A stretch of 64,000 nucleotides of DNA from Massilia atriviolacea (lineage in GTDB: Bacteria > Pseudomonadota > Gammaproteobacteria > Burkholderiales > Burkholderiaceae_D). The stretch covers positions 1 to 64,000 of the forward strand of contig NZ_RXLQ01000011.1 in assembly GCF_003953935.1 (NCBI RefSeq), written 5' to 3'. How positions within the stretch are numbered: the first letter of the stretch is position 1; every line of letters begins with the position of its first letter. The position numbers were made by a program, and so were the translations under genes. Positions 9,110 to 18,396 of the stretch are shown here, one piece after another. The notes under the pieces were generated by a model, which made no database searches, had not been told where the DNA came from, and saw nothing but the letters and a program-made list of their open reading frames with translations.

Positions 9110-10171
9110 CTAGATGAAGACCGGCTCGGTTTCGAGGGACACGCCGAAACGCGCCAGCACGTCGGCCTGGATCGCGCGCGCCAGCGCCAGCACCTCGGCG
9201 CCGGTCGCGCCGCCACGGTTGACCAGCACCAGGGCCTGCTTCTCGTAGACGCCGGCCGCGCCCAGGCTGCGCCCTTTCCAGCCGCATTGGTCGATCAGCC
9301 AGCCGGCCGCCAGCTTTTCGCTGCCGTCGCTCTGCGCATGGTGCACCAGCGCCGGGTGGGCGGCCAGCAAGGCGGCGCACTGGGCGGCGCCGACCACGGG
9401 ATTCTTGAAAAAGCTGCCGGCGTTGCCGATCAGCGCCGGGTCGGGCAGCTTGCGCCGCCGGATCGCCACCACCGCGTCGCTGACCTGCTGTGCGCTCGGC
9501 GCCGCCAGCCCGCTTGCGGCCAGTTCCTGCGCCAGCTCGCCATACTTCAGGTTCGGCGCCCACGCGCGCGGCAGCGCGAAGGTGACGTCGACGATCGCCA
9601 GCCCGGCCCCGTCGGGATGCTTGAACACGCTGTCGCGGTAAGCGAAGCGGCAGGCCGCGGCGTCCATCGTGCGCAGGGTGCCGGAGGCGATCTCGAACAC
9701 CGTCAGGCAATGGAAGCGGTCCTTGACTTCGGCCCCGTAGGCGCCGATATTCTGGATCGGCGAGGCGCCCACGGTGCCGGGAATGAGCGCCATGTTTTCC
9801 AGCCCGCCCAGCCCCTGGGCCAGCGTCCATTGCACGAAATCGTGCCAGTTCTCGCCGGCGCCGGCCCGCACCAGCACGCTGCCGCCGTGCTCATCGGCCT
9901 GCTCCCCGACAATCGCGCGCCCCGCGATCGCCATGTGCAGCACCAGCCCGTCGACGTCGCCCGTGAGCACGATGTTGCTGCCGCCGCCCAGCAGCAGGCG
10001 CGGCATGGCGCCCAGCACCGGGTCGGCCAGCACCTGCGCCAGCTGGTCGACCCGGGTCACCCTGAGGTAGGCGCGCGCGCGCGCGTCGATGCCGAATGTA
10101 TTGACGCTGCGGAGGGAAAAGTCGGGCACGATGGCGAGGTCTGGGTGCATGAATGAGCGTTCTTGAGGCAT
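9110..10171 (-). CDS. murB: UDP-N-acetylenolpyruvoylglucosamine reductase MurB
   Basis: A protein of up to 353 residues that makes UDP-N-acetylmuramate for peptidoglycan, using FAD and NADPH in the cytoplasm. Visible signatures are the FAD-binding N-terminus ([25 protein letters not shown]), the core [17 protein letters not shown] and the catalytic Ser loop [11 protein letters not shown]-terminal [27 protein letters not shown] is typical of the long type I enzyme. Two in-frame ATGs (10171 and 10150) are possible and neither has a strong ribosome site; the conserved part begins just after the second. It is divergent from yajQ. Confidence 0.95.
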   Translation of the reverse strand: MPQERSFMHPDLAIVPDFSLRSVNTFGIDARARAYLRVTRVDQLAQVLADPVLGAMPRLLLGGGSNIVLTGDVDGLVLHMAIAGRAIVGEQADEHGGSVLVRAGAGENWHDFVQWTLAQGLGGLENMALIPGTVGASPIQNIGAYGAEVKDRFHCLTVFEIASGTLRTMDAAACRFAYRDSVFKHPDGAGLAIVDVTFALPRAWAPNLKYGELAQELAASGLAAPSAQQVSDAVVAIRRRKLPDPALIGNAGSFFKNPVVGAAQCAALLAAHPALVHHAQSDGSEKLAAGWLIDQCGWKGRSLGAAGVYEKQALVLVNRGGATGAEVLALARAIQADVLARFGVSLETEPVFI

Positions 10172-10265
10172 TTAGGGGAAAAAACCGGTTCAGTTCAGGG
10201 GCGCCGCCCCCGTTGTCCGTTAAAATATCGGCATTCTACATTTTGCAAGTACAAAGGATCCCATT

Positions 10266-10751
10266 ATGCCGTCGTTTGATGTCGTCTCCGAAGCAGACAT
10301 GATTGAAGTGAAAAACGCCGTCGAGCAGTCCAACAAGGAAATCACCACCCGTTTCGATTTCAAGGGCAGCTCGGCCAAGGTGGAACAGAAGGACACCGAA
10401 CTGACCGCCTTCGCCGATTCCGATTTCCAGCTCTCGCAGGTGCGCGATGTGCTGACCAATAAACTGGCCAAGCGCAAGGTCGACGTGCGCTTCCTCGACG
10501 AAGGCAAGATCGAGAAGATCGGCGGCGACAAGGTCAAGCAGGTGATCAAGGTCAAGAACGGGATCGAGACCGAGGACGCGAAGAAGATCGTCAAGGTCAT
10601 CAAGGAGAGCAAGATGAAGGTCCAGGCCAGCATCCAGGGCGAGTCGGTGCGCGTGACCGGCGCCAAGCGCGACGACCTGCAGGCGGCCATGGCGATGCTG
10701 CGCAAGGATGTGCCGGAGATGCCGCTGGAATTTAATAACTTCCGCGATTAA
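10266..10751 (+). CDS. yajQ: YajQ-family cyclic-di-GMP/nucleotide-binding protein
   Basis: A 161-residue protein matching the whole YajQ family (UPF0234), with two ferredoxin-like halves: [21 protein letters not shown] at the N-terminus, the [11 protein letters not shown] strand, and a C-terminal [15 protein letters not shown] segment (here [19 protein letters not shown]) ending NNFRD. Family members bind nucleotides, and some bind cyclic di-GMP to act on transcription regulators in Xanthomonas. That activity is not provable from sequence. An AAAGGATC ribosome site precedes the ATG. The gene stands alone, divergent from murB. It fits the cyclic-di-GMP theme of the region. Confidence 0.93.
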   Translation: MPSFDVVSEADMIEVKNAVEQSNKEITTRFDFKGSSAKVEQKDTELTAFADSDFQLSQVRDVLTNKLAKRKVDVRFLDEGKIEKIGGDKVKQVIKVKNGIETEDAKKIVKVIKESKMKVQASIQGESVRVTGAKRDDLQAAMAMLRKDVPEMPLEFNNFRD

Positions 10752-10990
10752 GCGGCGCCGCGCGCCGATCGATCGGCATCGTCGCTCAATCGGCCGCATC
10801 CCTCGAGCTGCGGCCTGGGGTGCCGAAGGACGGCGTCGCAGAAGCGCGAACATACCGTGGAGTATTGTCCCGGTTTTGCTCGCCGGAACGGAGAACTCCC
10901 AGGGTCGCTTGGGGTAGAATTGTGGGTGCGCAAGCTGGCCTCGGCGGCCGCGCCAGCGCACCGGTAAAACTTGGCAGTCTAAGGATAGCA

Positions 10991-12256
10991 ATGAAACGTG
11001 TTGATGATTTCCGCCTGCGTCTGGGCAACAAGGACTATGTGCCCATCATGATCGGTGGCATGGGCGTCGATATTTCGACCTCCGAACTGGCGCTCGAAGC
11101 GGCGCGCCTGGGCGGGATCGGGCATATTTCCGATGCCATGGTCGAGGATGTCTCGGACCGCAAGTTCGACACCAGCTATGTGAAAGACAAGACCAAGACC
11201 TACAAGTTCAATATCAATAATATGGACAAGGCGGTGGTGCAGTTCGACCTGGCGCGCCTGGCCGATGCGACCCGCCGCCATGTCGGCGCGACCATGGAGG
11301 CGAAACGCGGCGATGGCCTGATTTTCGTCAACTGCATGGAAAAGCTGACCATGAATTCGCCGCGCGAAACCCTGCGCACGCGCCTGTCGGCCGCGCTCGA
11401 CGCCGGCATCGACGGGATCACCATGTCGGCCGGCCTGCACCTGGGCTCGTTCGCCCTGATCGAAGACCATCCGCGCTTCCGCGACGCCAAGCTGGGCATC
11501 ATCGTCTCGTCCGTGCGCGCGCTGCAGATCTTCCTGCGCAAGGTGTCCAAGCTGAACCGCCTGCCCGACTTCATCATCGTCGAAGGCCCGCTGGCCGGCG
11601 GCCACCTGGGCTTCGGCATGGATTGGGCCGAGTACGACCTGCACACCATCATGGATGACATCCATGCCTATATGCGCGCAGAAAAGCTTGAGATTCCCTT
11701 GATCGCGGCCGGCGGCGTGTTCACCGGCACCGACGCGGCCGGCTTCCTGGAAAAAGGCGCGGGCGGCGTGCAGGTGGCCACCCGTTTCACCATCACCAAC
11801 GAGTGCGGCCTGCCGGACAAGGTCAAGCAGGAGTACGTGCGCGCCACCGAAGACGACATCATCGTCAACGGCATCTCGCCGACCGGCTATCCGATGCGCA
11901 TGCTCAAGAGCACGCCGGCCATCGGCGCGGGCATCCGTCCGGGCTGCGAATCGTATGGCTATCTGCTCGATGCGACGGGGAACTGTTCTTACATCAATTC
12001 GTACAACCGCGAAGTGCTGGCCAATCCGGACAGCAAGACCGTGGTGGTGATGGACAAGACCTGCCTGTGCACGCATATGCGCAATTTCAATTGCTGGACC
12101 TGCGGCCACTACACCTACCGCCTCAAGGACACGACCCACAAGCTGGCCGACGGCAGCTACCAGATGCTGACGGCCGAGCACGTGTTCCAGGATTACCAGT
12201 TCAGCGTCGATAACCAGATCGCCCTGCCGGTGCGCCAGGAAATCGCCCTCGCTTGA
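10991..12256 (+). CDS. Nitronate monooxygenase family flavoprotein with Cys-rich C-terminus
   Basis: A 421-residue TIM-barrel FMN protein. The ATG at 10991 follows AAGGAT; the frame is open further upstream, but that part has no homologous look. Family signatures are PIMIGGMGVDISTSELA near the N-terminus, VEGPLAGGHLGFGMDW (the AGGH motif binding FMN phosphate or substrate) and AAGGVFTGTDAAGFLEKGAGGVQVATRF. Such proteins oxidise nitronates to carbonyl compounds, or act as FabK-like reductases. The last ~80 residues hold a CxC-x7-CxxC pattern (CLCTHMRNFNCWTC) that the plain NMO fold does not need and that could bind metal. It is monocistronic. The substrate is unknown. Confidence 0.8.
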   Translation: MKRVDDFRLRLGNKDYVPIMIGGMGVDISTSELALEAARLGGIGHISDAMVEDVSDRKFDTSYVKDKTKTYKFNINNMDKAVVQFDLARLADATRRHVGATMEAKRGDGLIFVNCMEKLTMNSPRETLRTRLSAALDAGIDGITMSAGLHLGSFALIEDHPRFRDAKLGIIVSSVRALQIFLRKVSKLNRLPDFIIVEGPLAGGHLGFGMDWAEYDLHTIMDDIHAYMRAEKLEIPLIAAGGVFTGTDAAGFLEKGAGGVQVATRFTITNECGLPDKVKQEYVRATEDDIIVNGISPTGYPMRMLKSTPAIGAGIRPGCESYGYLLDATGNCSYINSYNREVLANPDSKTVVVMDKTCLCTHMRNFNCWTCGHYTYRLKDTTHKLADGSYQMLTAEHVFQDYQFSVDNQIALPVRQEIALA

Positions 12257-12279
12257 AGGGGCGGCGAAGAATCGATTGC

Positions 12280-12302
12280 GCGGCGGGCTGCCTGCCCGCC
12301 GC
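12280..12302 (+). terminator. Possible terminator hairpin after the nitronate monooxygenase-like gene
   Basis: A perfect 9-bp inverted repeat, GCGGCGGGC and GCCCGCCGC with a 5-base loop, starts 23 bases after the stop codon. It lacks a run of T downstream, so intrinsic termination is uncertain. It could also only stabilise the 3' end. Confidence 0.35.
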
Positions 12303-12388
12303 ACCTTGCTTTCACTAAATTGCCCATCGCGGCGAACTTTCTGCGCTTTTTCCTGTCTAATCCTGATTACGGTTGATTGGAGAGGTGC

Positions 12389-14776
12389 ATGCCTGTCCGC
12401 GAGAACGCCCCTTTGGCCGCCCTGCTGATCGATGCCGGCGGCCAGATCGTCAGCTGGAACGCCGCCTGCGAACACGTGCTGGGGATCGGCGCCGCCGACG
12501 CCCTGCGCCAGCCCCTGACGGCGCTGCTCAGCGAGCGCAGCCGCCAGCACTGGCAACAGCGCTGGAGCGCCTTTCCCAGCGATTGCGATGCCGCCGAGCT
12601 CGAATTCCTGCGCGCCGATGGCAGCGTCCACAGCATTTTCCTGACCCTGCTGCCGCAGTTCGGCCATGACGGCGCGCTCAGCCACGTGGTCGCCATGCTC
12701 GACGGCGCCTGCGACGAGTCCGATTCCGAGGCGGTCGGGCGCATGCCGCTCTCCACCATCATCGATGTGCTTCCCGGCACCTTCTACGTGCTGCGCGAGG
12801 ATGGCAGCTTTGCGCTGTGGAACAGGACGCTGGAAGAAGTGACGGCCATGACGCCCGAGGAACTGCGGCAGGCGAATGCGGTCGACCTGTACCACCTGGC
12901 CGAAAAACGCCTGATCGCCGCGAATATGCGCAATGTGTTCGACCAGGGCACCCAGGCCATGGTCGAGGCCAATTATCTCGACAAGCACGGCAAGGTCACG
13001 CCCTACCTGCTGTGCGGCGCGCGCATCAGCTGCCGCGGCCGTCACTACCTGTGCGGCATGGGGCTCGATATTTCCGAGCGGCGCGCCCAGGAAGACCGCC
13101 TGCGCCTGCGCGAACGGGCCCTGCACGCCACCAGCAGCGGCCTGGTGATTTCGCGCTGCGCCGGCCGCGACAACCCGATCGAGTACGCCAATCCGGCCTT
13201 CGAGCGCATCACCGGCTACAGCGCCGCGGAAGCGATCGGACGCGATGCGCGCTTCATGGGCATGCCCGGCATGGACGAGGACGAACGCGAGCAATTGCGC
13301 GCGGCCGTGCGCGAGCGGCGCGAAGTGAACGTGGTGTTCCGCAACCGGCGCCGCAACGGCGAGATCTTCTGGAACGACCTGACCATCACGCCGGTCAGCG
13401 ACACCACCGGCAAGGTCACCCATTTCATCGGCGTCATCAACGACGTCACGGCGGTCAAGCAGCGCACCGCCCATCTCGAACACGAGGTCAACCACGACGC
13501 GCTGACCGGGCTGGCCAACCGCACCCTGCTGTGGGACCGGCTGGAACAGGCGCTGCATATGGCCCAGCGCAACAAGTCGCTGGTGGCCACGGTGCTGGTC
13601 GACCTCAACGGCTTCAAGCAGATCAACGACAGCTACGGCCACGAGGCCGGCGACCAGGTGCTGCGGATGGTGGCGCGGCGCCTGCAATCGTCGGTGCGCG
13701 AGAGCGACACGGTGGCGCGCCTGTCGGGCGACGAATTCGTGCTGGTGCTGGTCAACCAGCCTTCGCTGCGCTACACCCTGCGCATGATCGAGCGCTTGCG
13801 GGTGAGCATGTCGCAGCCGGTCAGCTTCGACAACACCGACATCGCGGTCGGCGGCAGCATCGGGGTCAGCGTCTATCCGCACGACGGCGGCGGCGCGCTC
13901 GACCTGGTGCGCGCGGCCGACGTGGCGATGTACCACGCCAAGGCGGCCAAGACGGGCGAGGTGCACTTCTTTTCGGCCGACATGAAGTCGACCACCCAGG
14001 CCAAGCAAAAACTCGACGACGGCATGCGCGGCGCGCTCGAACGCCACGAACTGTTCCTGCTGTACCAGCCCAAGATCTGCCTGCGCAGCGGCCGCATCCA
14101 GGGCCTGGAGGCGCTGCTGCGCTGGCGCCATCCGGAACTGGGGGTGCTGGCGCCGGCCTCCTTCCTGCCCGAGGCCGAAGAAAGCGGGATGATCGTCGCC
14201 ATCGGCAAGTATGTGCTGGACGAGGCCTGCGCCTTCATGCAGCGCATGGACAGCGCCGGCTTCCCCCCGCTGCCGGTGGCGCTCAATGCCTCGGTCCGCG
14301 AATTCTCCCAGCCCCGGTATGTCGAGCACGTCGCCTGCATCCTGGCGGCCCACAGGATCGCGCCGGCGCGGCTGGAACTGGAATTGCGCGAAGAGAGCCT
14401 GAACGCCAATCCGCACCTGAGCGTGGAGGTGGTGTCGCAATTGCACGAACTGGGCGTGCTGCGCTCGGTCGACGCCTTCGGCGACAGCCTGTCGAACCTG
14501 AATTTCCTGCACAAGCTGCCGCTGACCCACGTCAAGCTGGCCAAGGTGGCGGTGCACCAGATCACGGCCGACGCCCGCAGCGGCGCGCTGGCCAAGGCCC
14601 TGATCGATGTCGGCCACGACCTCGGCGCGCGCGTCATCGCCAAGGGGGTGGAAAACCGGCTGCAGATGGAGTCCTTGCGGGCCAATCACTGCGACGAGCT
14701 GCAGGGCACGTATTTCAGCGCCCCGCTGGCCGAGCACGCCTTGCACGACATGCTGGTGGCGGCGCCGGCGGCCTGA
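12389..14776 (+). CDS. PAS-PAS-PAS-GGDEF-EAL protein with degenerate EAL domain
   Basis: A 795-residue soluble signalling protein. The ATG at 12389 is preceded by AGAGG; an in-frame TTG lies 12 bases upstream. Three PAS-like segments fill about residues 1-370 (for example GLVISRCAGRDNPIEYANPAFERITGYS). The GGDEF domain follows, with signature SGDEF and an RESD inhibitory site five residues before it, so it may make or sense cyclic di-GMP. The EAL domain keeps EALLRW (Glu574) and the Asn motif. It has DAFG in place of DDFG (Ala696), KLA in place of KxD (Ala718) and AKGVE in place of AEGVE (Lys752). These metal and catalytic positions are lost, so phosphodiesterase activity is unlikely. No membrane segment is seen. 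The gene is monocistronic. Confidence 0.9.
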   Translation: MPVRENAPLAALLIDAGGQIVSWNAACEHVLGIGAADALRQPLTALLSERSRQHWQQRWSAFPSDCDAAELEFLRADGSVHSIFLTLLPQFGHDGALSHVVAMLDGACDESDSEAVGRMPLSTIIDVLPGTFYVLREDGSFALWNRTLEEVTAMTPEELRQANAVDLYHLAEKRLIAANMRNVFDQGTQAMVEANYLDKHGKVTPYLLCGARISCRGRHYLCGMGLDISERRAQEDRLRLRERALHATSSGLVISRCAGRDNPIEYANPAFERITGYSAAEAIGRDARFMGMPGMDEDEREQLRAAVRERREVNVVFRNRRRNGEIFWNDLTITPVSDTTGKVTHFIGVINDVTAVKQRTAHLEHEVNHDALTGLANRTLLWDRLEQALHMAQRNKSLVATVLVDLNGFKQINDSYGHEAGDQVLRMVARRLQSSVRESDTVARLSGDEFVLVLVNQPSLRYTLRMIERLRVSMSQPVSFDNTDIAVGGSIGVSVYPHDGGGALDLVRAADVAMYHAKAAKTGEVHFFSADMKSTTQAKQKLDDGMRGALERHELFLLYQPKICLRSGRIQGLEALLRWRHPELGVLAPASFLPEAEESGMIVAIGKYVLDEACAFMQRMDSAGFPPLPVALNASVREFSQPRYVEHVACILAAHRIAPARLELELREESLNANPHLSVEVVSQLHELGVLRSVDAFGDSLSNLNFLHKLPLTHVKLAKVAVHQITADARSGALAKALIDVGHDLGARVIAKGVENRLQMESLRANHCDELQGTYFSAPLAEHALHDMLVAAPAA

Positions 14777-14818
14777 GGCTGGCGCCGGCCTGAGGCCGCC
14801 GGCGCCGTTCGGCCGCGC

Positions 14819-15757
14819 TCAGCCTTCGCTGGTAATGCGCTGTATCAGCGCGCCCAGCACTTCTTCGGCCAGCTCGTTCGAGACCTGGCAGGTGCCGGCG
14901 TTTTCGTGCCCGCCGCCGCCGTATTCGAGCATCAGGGCGCCGATATTCGTGCGCGAGGTCCGATTCAGGATCGATTTGCCGGTGGCGAACACGGTATTCT
15001 GGTTTTTCAGGCCCCACAGCACGTGGATCGAGATGTTGGTGTCGGGGAACAGGGCATAGATGATGAAGCGGTTGCCGGCGTAAATCGTGTCTTCCTCGCG
15101 CAGGTCGAGCACGACCAGGTTGCGGTGCACGCTGGCGCAGCGCCGGATCTGTTCCTTGCACTTGTCGCTGTGCTCGAAGTACAGGTCCATGCGCTCCCTG
15201 ACGTCGGGCAGGGCCATGATGTCGTCGATCGTGTGATTTTTGCAATAATCGATCAAGTCCATCATCAGCGCGTAGTTCGAGATGCGGAAATCGCGGAAGC
15301 GGCCCAGGCCGGTGCGGGCATCCATCAGGAAGTTGAGCAAGTCCCAGCCTTGCGGGGCCAGCACTTCCTGCTGGTTGAAGCGGGCCGCGTCGCCCTTGTC
15401 GACGGCGGCCATCATGTCGTACCAGGCGGCCGGGAAGGCCGAGGCGCCGCCATAGTAGTCGTACACCACCCGTGCGGCCGAGGGCGCTTCGGGATGGATG
15501 ATGTGGTTGGCGCGCGCGCCGGTATTGCGGATCGTCTCCGACAGGTGGTGGTCGAAGGCCAGGTGCACCCCGGCCGCGTACGGCAGGTTGGTGGTGATAT
15601 CGCCGTCGCTGACCACGATTTTGCCGTCCTGCATATCCTTGGGGTGGACAAACAGGATATCGTCGATCAGATCCAGGTGCTTGAGCAGGACGGCGCAGAC
15701 CAGGCCATCGAAATCGCTACGCGTGATCAAACGGTATTTTTTCACATCGGCAGACAT
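14819..15757 (-). CDS. DHH/DHHA1-family phosphoesterase (exopolyphosphatase-like)
   Basis: A 312-residue protein of the DHH superfamily. Metal-binding motifs are visible in order: DFDG near residue 15 (ITRSDFDGLVCAVLL), SDGDI, the family motif DHH (FDHHLSETIRN) and a C-terminal DHHA1-like Gly-rich GGGGHENAGTCQV. Relatives include exopolyphosphatases, nano-RNases and cyclic-dinucleotide phosphodiesterases, so the substrate could be polyphosphate, pApA/pGpG or short RNA. Given the many cyclic-di-GMP proteins around it a nucleotide substrate is attractive, but that is inference. AAGGGGA precedes the start at 15757. The gene is convergent with the PAS-GGDEF-EAL gene. Confidence 0.82.
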   Translation of the reverse strand: MSADVKKYRLITRSDFDGLVCAVLLKHLDLIDDILFVHPKDMQDGKIVVSDGDITTNLPYAAGVHLAFDHHLSETIRNTGARANHIIHPEAPSAARVVYDYYGGASAFPAAWYDMMAAVDKGDAARFNQQEVLAPQGWDLLNFLMDARTGLGRFRDFRISNYALMMDLIDYCKNHTIDDIMALPDVRERMDLYFEHSDKCKEQIRRCASVHRNLVVLDLREEDTIYAGNRFIIYALFPDTNISIHVLWGLKNQNTVFATGKSILNRTSRTNIGALMLEYGGGGHENAGTCQVSNELAEEVLGALIQRITSEG

Positions 15758-16056
15758 AGGACATCCCCTTGGGCGGTGGAACAGCGGTTTGATCCTTCAT
15801 CATACCGCGCAACCGGGCACTGCGGCGCGATGATCGGCGCTGCACCCTGTTCCTCCATTTATGCAGCCTGTCGCAAAGGCCGCGCGGCGGGCCGGGCGCT
15901 GTCCTAAAGTGGCAACATCTCATCCGTATCGGGGGCCGCGCGGCGCTTTTTACGGCCCCGGGAGGCGCGCAGCAGTTACACTCGCCGCTACGACAAACTC
16001 ACGCAATCTCACGCTTTCCGACTAAAGCGTGCGCAACTTTACGGAATTGACCCACC

Positions 16057-17310
16057 ATGGAAGCACGCCGTCCTCCCGAACAAGCCATCGCGACCGTCCT
16101 GGCATGGCTGCAGCGCGCCTTCGACGCCACCGCCACCTGGGTCAGCCAGCTATCGTGGTGGAAGTTTTTCCTGTTCGCGGCGCTGGCCCTGATCGCCGCC
16201 TCGATCCTGCAGAACGAGCTGTTTTCCGGCGGCGATGTGATCGAGGTGCGCAAGGAGCGCAAGCGCGACAAGCGCGAAGGCAATATCATCTTCGACGACG
16301 GCGGCATCAGCTACAGCCCGCCGAAAAAACGCAGCGCGCCGCCGCAGCCGCCCGAGGCGCCCGAGGCCCCGGAAGCGCCGGAGCCGCCCGAGGCCCCGGC
16401 CAATCCGGCCGAGCCGACCGTTCCCGACACCGCGTCCATGCCGGTCACGGCCGACGGCGAAGTGCGCGTCGCGCTGCCGCCACAGATCGTCGAAGGCTTG
16501 TCGAGCGCGATCGAAGCGGCCGTCGAAAATGCGGCGGAAGAAAAAGTGAAGGTGTACCACGGCCAGGCCTCGACCTGGTTCAAGAGTTTCATTTCCCTGC
16601 TGGTGCTGGCCCTGTTCGCCACCAAGGCCCTGGTCGGCGGCAAGAAGCGCGCCGAAGCCGAAACCCAGACCGCCAACGCCGCCGCCGAGCGCGAATCGAT
16701 GCAGCGCCAGCTGTCGGAAGCGCGCATGCAGATGATGCAGGCCCAGGTCGAGCCGCATTTCCTGTTCAACACCCTGGCCTCGGTCGAGTACCTGATCGAG
16801 ACCGACCCGCCGCGCGCCTCGGCCATGCAGCGCAGCCTGATCCAGTACCTGCGCGCCGTGCTGCCGCAGATGCGCGACAACGCCGTGGTCACCAACCTCG
16901 GGCGCGAGGCGGACATGGTCAAGGCTTACCTGAACCTGCTGAAGATGCGCATGGAGGAGCGCCTGCAGGTCGACCTGCGCATTCCCGAGGGCCTGCGCAG
17001 CGCGGCCTTCCCGCCGATGATGCTGCAGTCGATGGTCGAGAACGCCATCAAGCACGGCCTCGAATGCAAGCCCGAGGGCGGCGCGCTCTCCATCCTGGCC
17101 GAGGTGGCGCACAACAAGCTGCGCGTGATCGTCAGCGACGACGGGGTCGGCTTCGGCAAGTTCCCCAGCGACGGCACCGGGCTGGGACTGATGACGATCC
17201 GCGAACGCCTCAAGCTGCTGCACGGCGACGCCGGCCAGCTGCACATCGCGGCCAACACGCCGAGCGGCGTGATCGCCACCATCGAGGTGCCTTATCAGGT
17301 ATCGAAGTAA
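16057..17310 (+). CDS. LytS/AlgZ-type sensor histidine kinase
   Basis: A 417-residue membrane kinase. Two membrane segments (about 36-52 and 177-195) enclose a roughly 120-residue loop. The loop holds a charged stretch and an unusual Pro/Glu-rich repeat (PEAPEAPEAPEPPEAP, about 99-114), probably a stiff extracytoplasmic stalk. The kinase core is the His_kinase type with phospho-acceptor His234 in QVEPHFLFNTLAS. The HATPase has N box MVENAIKHGLE and G boxes SDDGVGFG and GTGLGLMTIRERL. It is followed after about 107 bases by a LytTR response regulator, its obvious partner. The signal is unknown. No good ribosome site is seen before the ATG. Confidence 0.9.
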   Translation: MEARRPPEQAIATVLAWLQRAFDATATWVSQLSWWKFFLFAALALIAASILQNELFSGGDVIEVRKERKRDKREGNIIFDDGGISYSPPKKRSAPPQPPEAPEAPEAPEPPEAPANPAEPTVPDTASMPVTADGEVRVALPPQIVEGLSSAIEAAVENAAEEKVKVYHGQASTWFKSFISLLVLALFATKALVGGKKRAEAETQTANAAAERESMQRQLSEARMQMMQAQVEPHFLFNTLASVEYLIETDPPRASAMQRSLIQYLRAVLPQMRDNAVVTNLGREADMVKAYLNLLKMRMEERLQVDLRIPEGLRSAAFPPMMLQSMVENAIKHGLECKPEGGALSILAEVAHNKLRVIVSDDGVGFGKFPSDGTGLGLMTIRERLKLLHGDAGQLHIAANTPSGVIATIEVPYQVSK

Positions 17311-17417
17311 TCCACAAGCAAGCGCGGCTATTCAAAAAAAACGGCCCAAGGAAGTGATTGATTAAACAGGCGATTCATTGAATAATTGGCACTCTTGCCC
17401 ATCACCAGAAACGCACC

Positions 17418-18179
17418 ATGCCTACCGCTATTATTGCCGACGACGAAAGACTGATGCGCGACCAGTTGCGCCTGCGCCTGAACCAGGCCTGGCCCGAACT
17501 GGAAATCGTCGGCGAGGCCAAGAACGGCGATGAAGCGATCGAGCTGGTCAGCCAGCTCAAGCCGGACCTGACCTTCCTCGACATCCGCATGCCGGGCAAG
17601 ACCGGCATGGAAGCGGCGCGCGCGATCGGCACCGGCAGCAACATCGTGTTCGTCACCGCCTACGACCAGTACGCGGTCGAAGCCTTCGAGCGCGGCGCGG
17701 TCGACTATGTGCTCAAGCCGCCCGAGGCCGAGCGCCTGCAGGTGACCATCGACCGCCTCAAGTCGCGCCTGGCCAAGCCGAAGGAAGCGGTCAACGACAG
17801 CGTCACCGCCATGCTCTCGCAGCTGGCCGAAAAAATGGCGGCGCCCAAGCCGAGCTACCTGCAATGGATCCAGGCCAGCATCGGCCAGGACCTGCGCATG
17901 ATTCCGGTCGAGGACATCCTGTTTTTCCGCTCCGACGAAAAATACACCTGCGTACAGACCGAGCGCTTCGAGGCGCTGATCCGCAAGCCGGTGCGCGACC
18001 TGGCCGAGGAACTCGATCCGGCCCTGTTCTGGCAGATCCACCGCGCCACCCTGGTCAACGTCAACGCCATCGAAGGGGTCACGCGCGACATTCGCGGACG
18101 CCACCTGGTGCTCATCAAGGGCAAGCCCGACAAGCTCGAAGTGAGCCGCAGCTTCCTGCACCTGTTCAAGCAAATGTAA
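17418..18179 (+). CDS. LytTR-family response regulator
   Basis: A 253-residue DNA-binding response regulator. The receiver (1-125) has acidic pocket ADDE, Asp55 in LTFLDIRMPGKTG, and the Lys in VDYVLKPPEAERL. The C-terminal LytTR domain (about 150-253) shows the family features: IPVEDILFFRSDEKYTCV, FWQIHRATLVNVNAI and a short basic tail. It is likely phosphorylated by the kinase encoded just upstream and then binds promoter repeats. AlgR/LytR-type regulators often control surface or exopolysaccharide genes; its targets are not visible here. Confidence 0.92.
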   Translation: MPTAIIADDERLMRDQLRLRLNQAWPELEIVGEAKNGDEAIELVSQLKPDLTFLDIRMPGKTGMEAARAIGTGSNIVFVTAYDQYAVEAFERGAVDYVLKPPEAERLQVTIDRLKSRLAKPKEAVNDSVTAMLSQLAEKMAAPKPSYLQWIQASIGQDLRMIPVEDILFFRSDEKYTCVQTERFEALIRKPVRDLAEELDPALFWQIHRATLVNVNAIEGVTRDIRGRHLVLIKGKPDKLEVSRSFLHLFKQM

Positions 18180-18396
18180 ACCAGCGCCGCGCCGATGCGG
18201 CGCCCGCTTTCCATTCCATGCGCCACCTTGCGACACGACATGAGACACCGTTCCCCGCCGCGCCCTGCGCTTTCCTCGTCGCGGCCCCGGCCCCTGCGGC
18301 TGGCCCACCCTTTGCGGCGCCTCAAGCCGTGCGGCGCGCGCGCTCCTATAATCAGCCCACGGTCCGCGTCCCGCGGGCCTTCGACGGCAGGCGCGC

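Noticed and set aside
10979-14746. 1255-codon open frame on the minus strand
   Set aside because: It lies opposite the nitronate monooxygenase and PAS-GGDEF-EAL genes and has the His/Arg/Gln/Ala-rich composition of an antisense shadow in GC-rich DNA.
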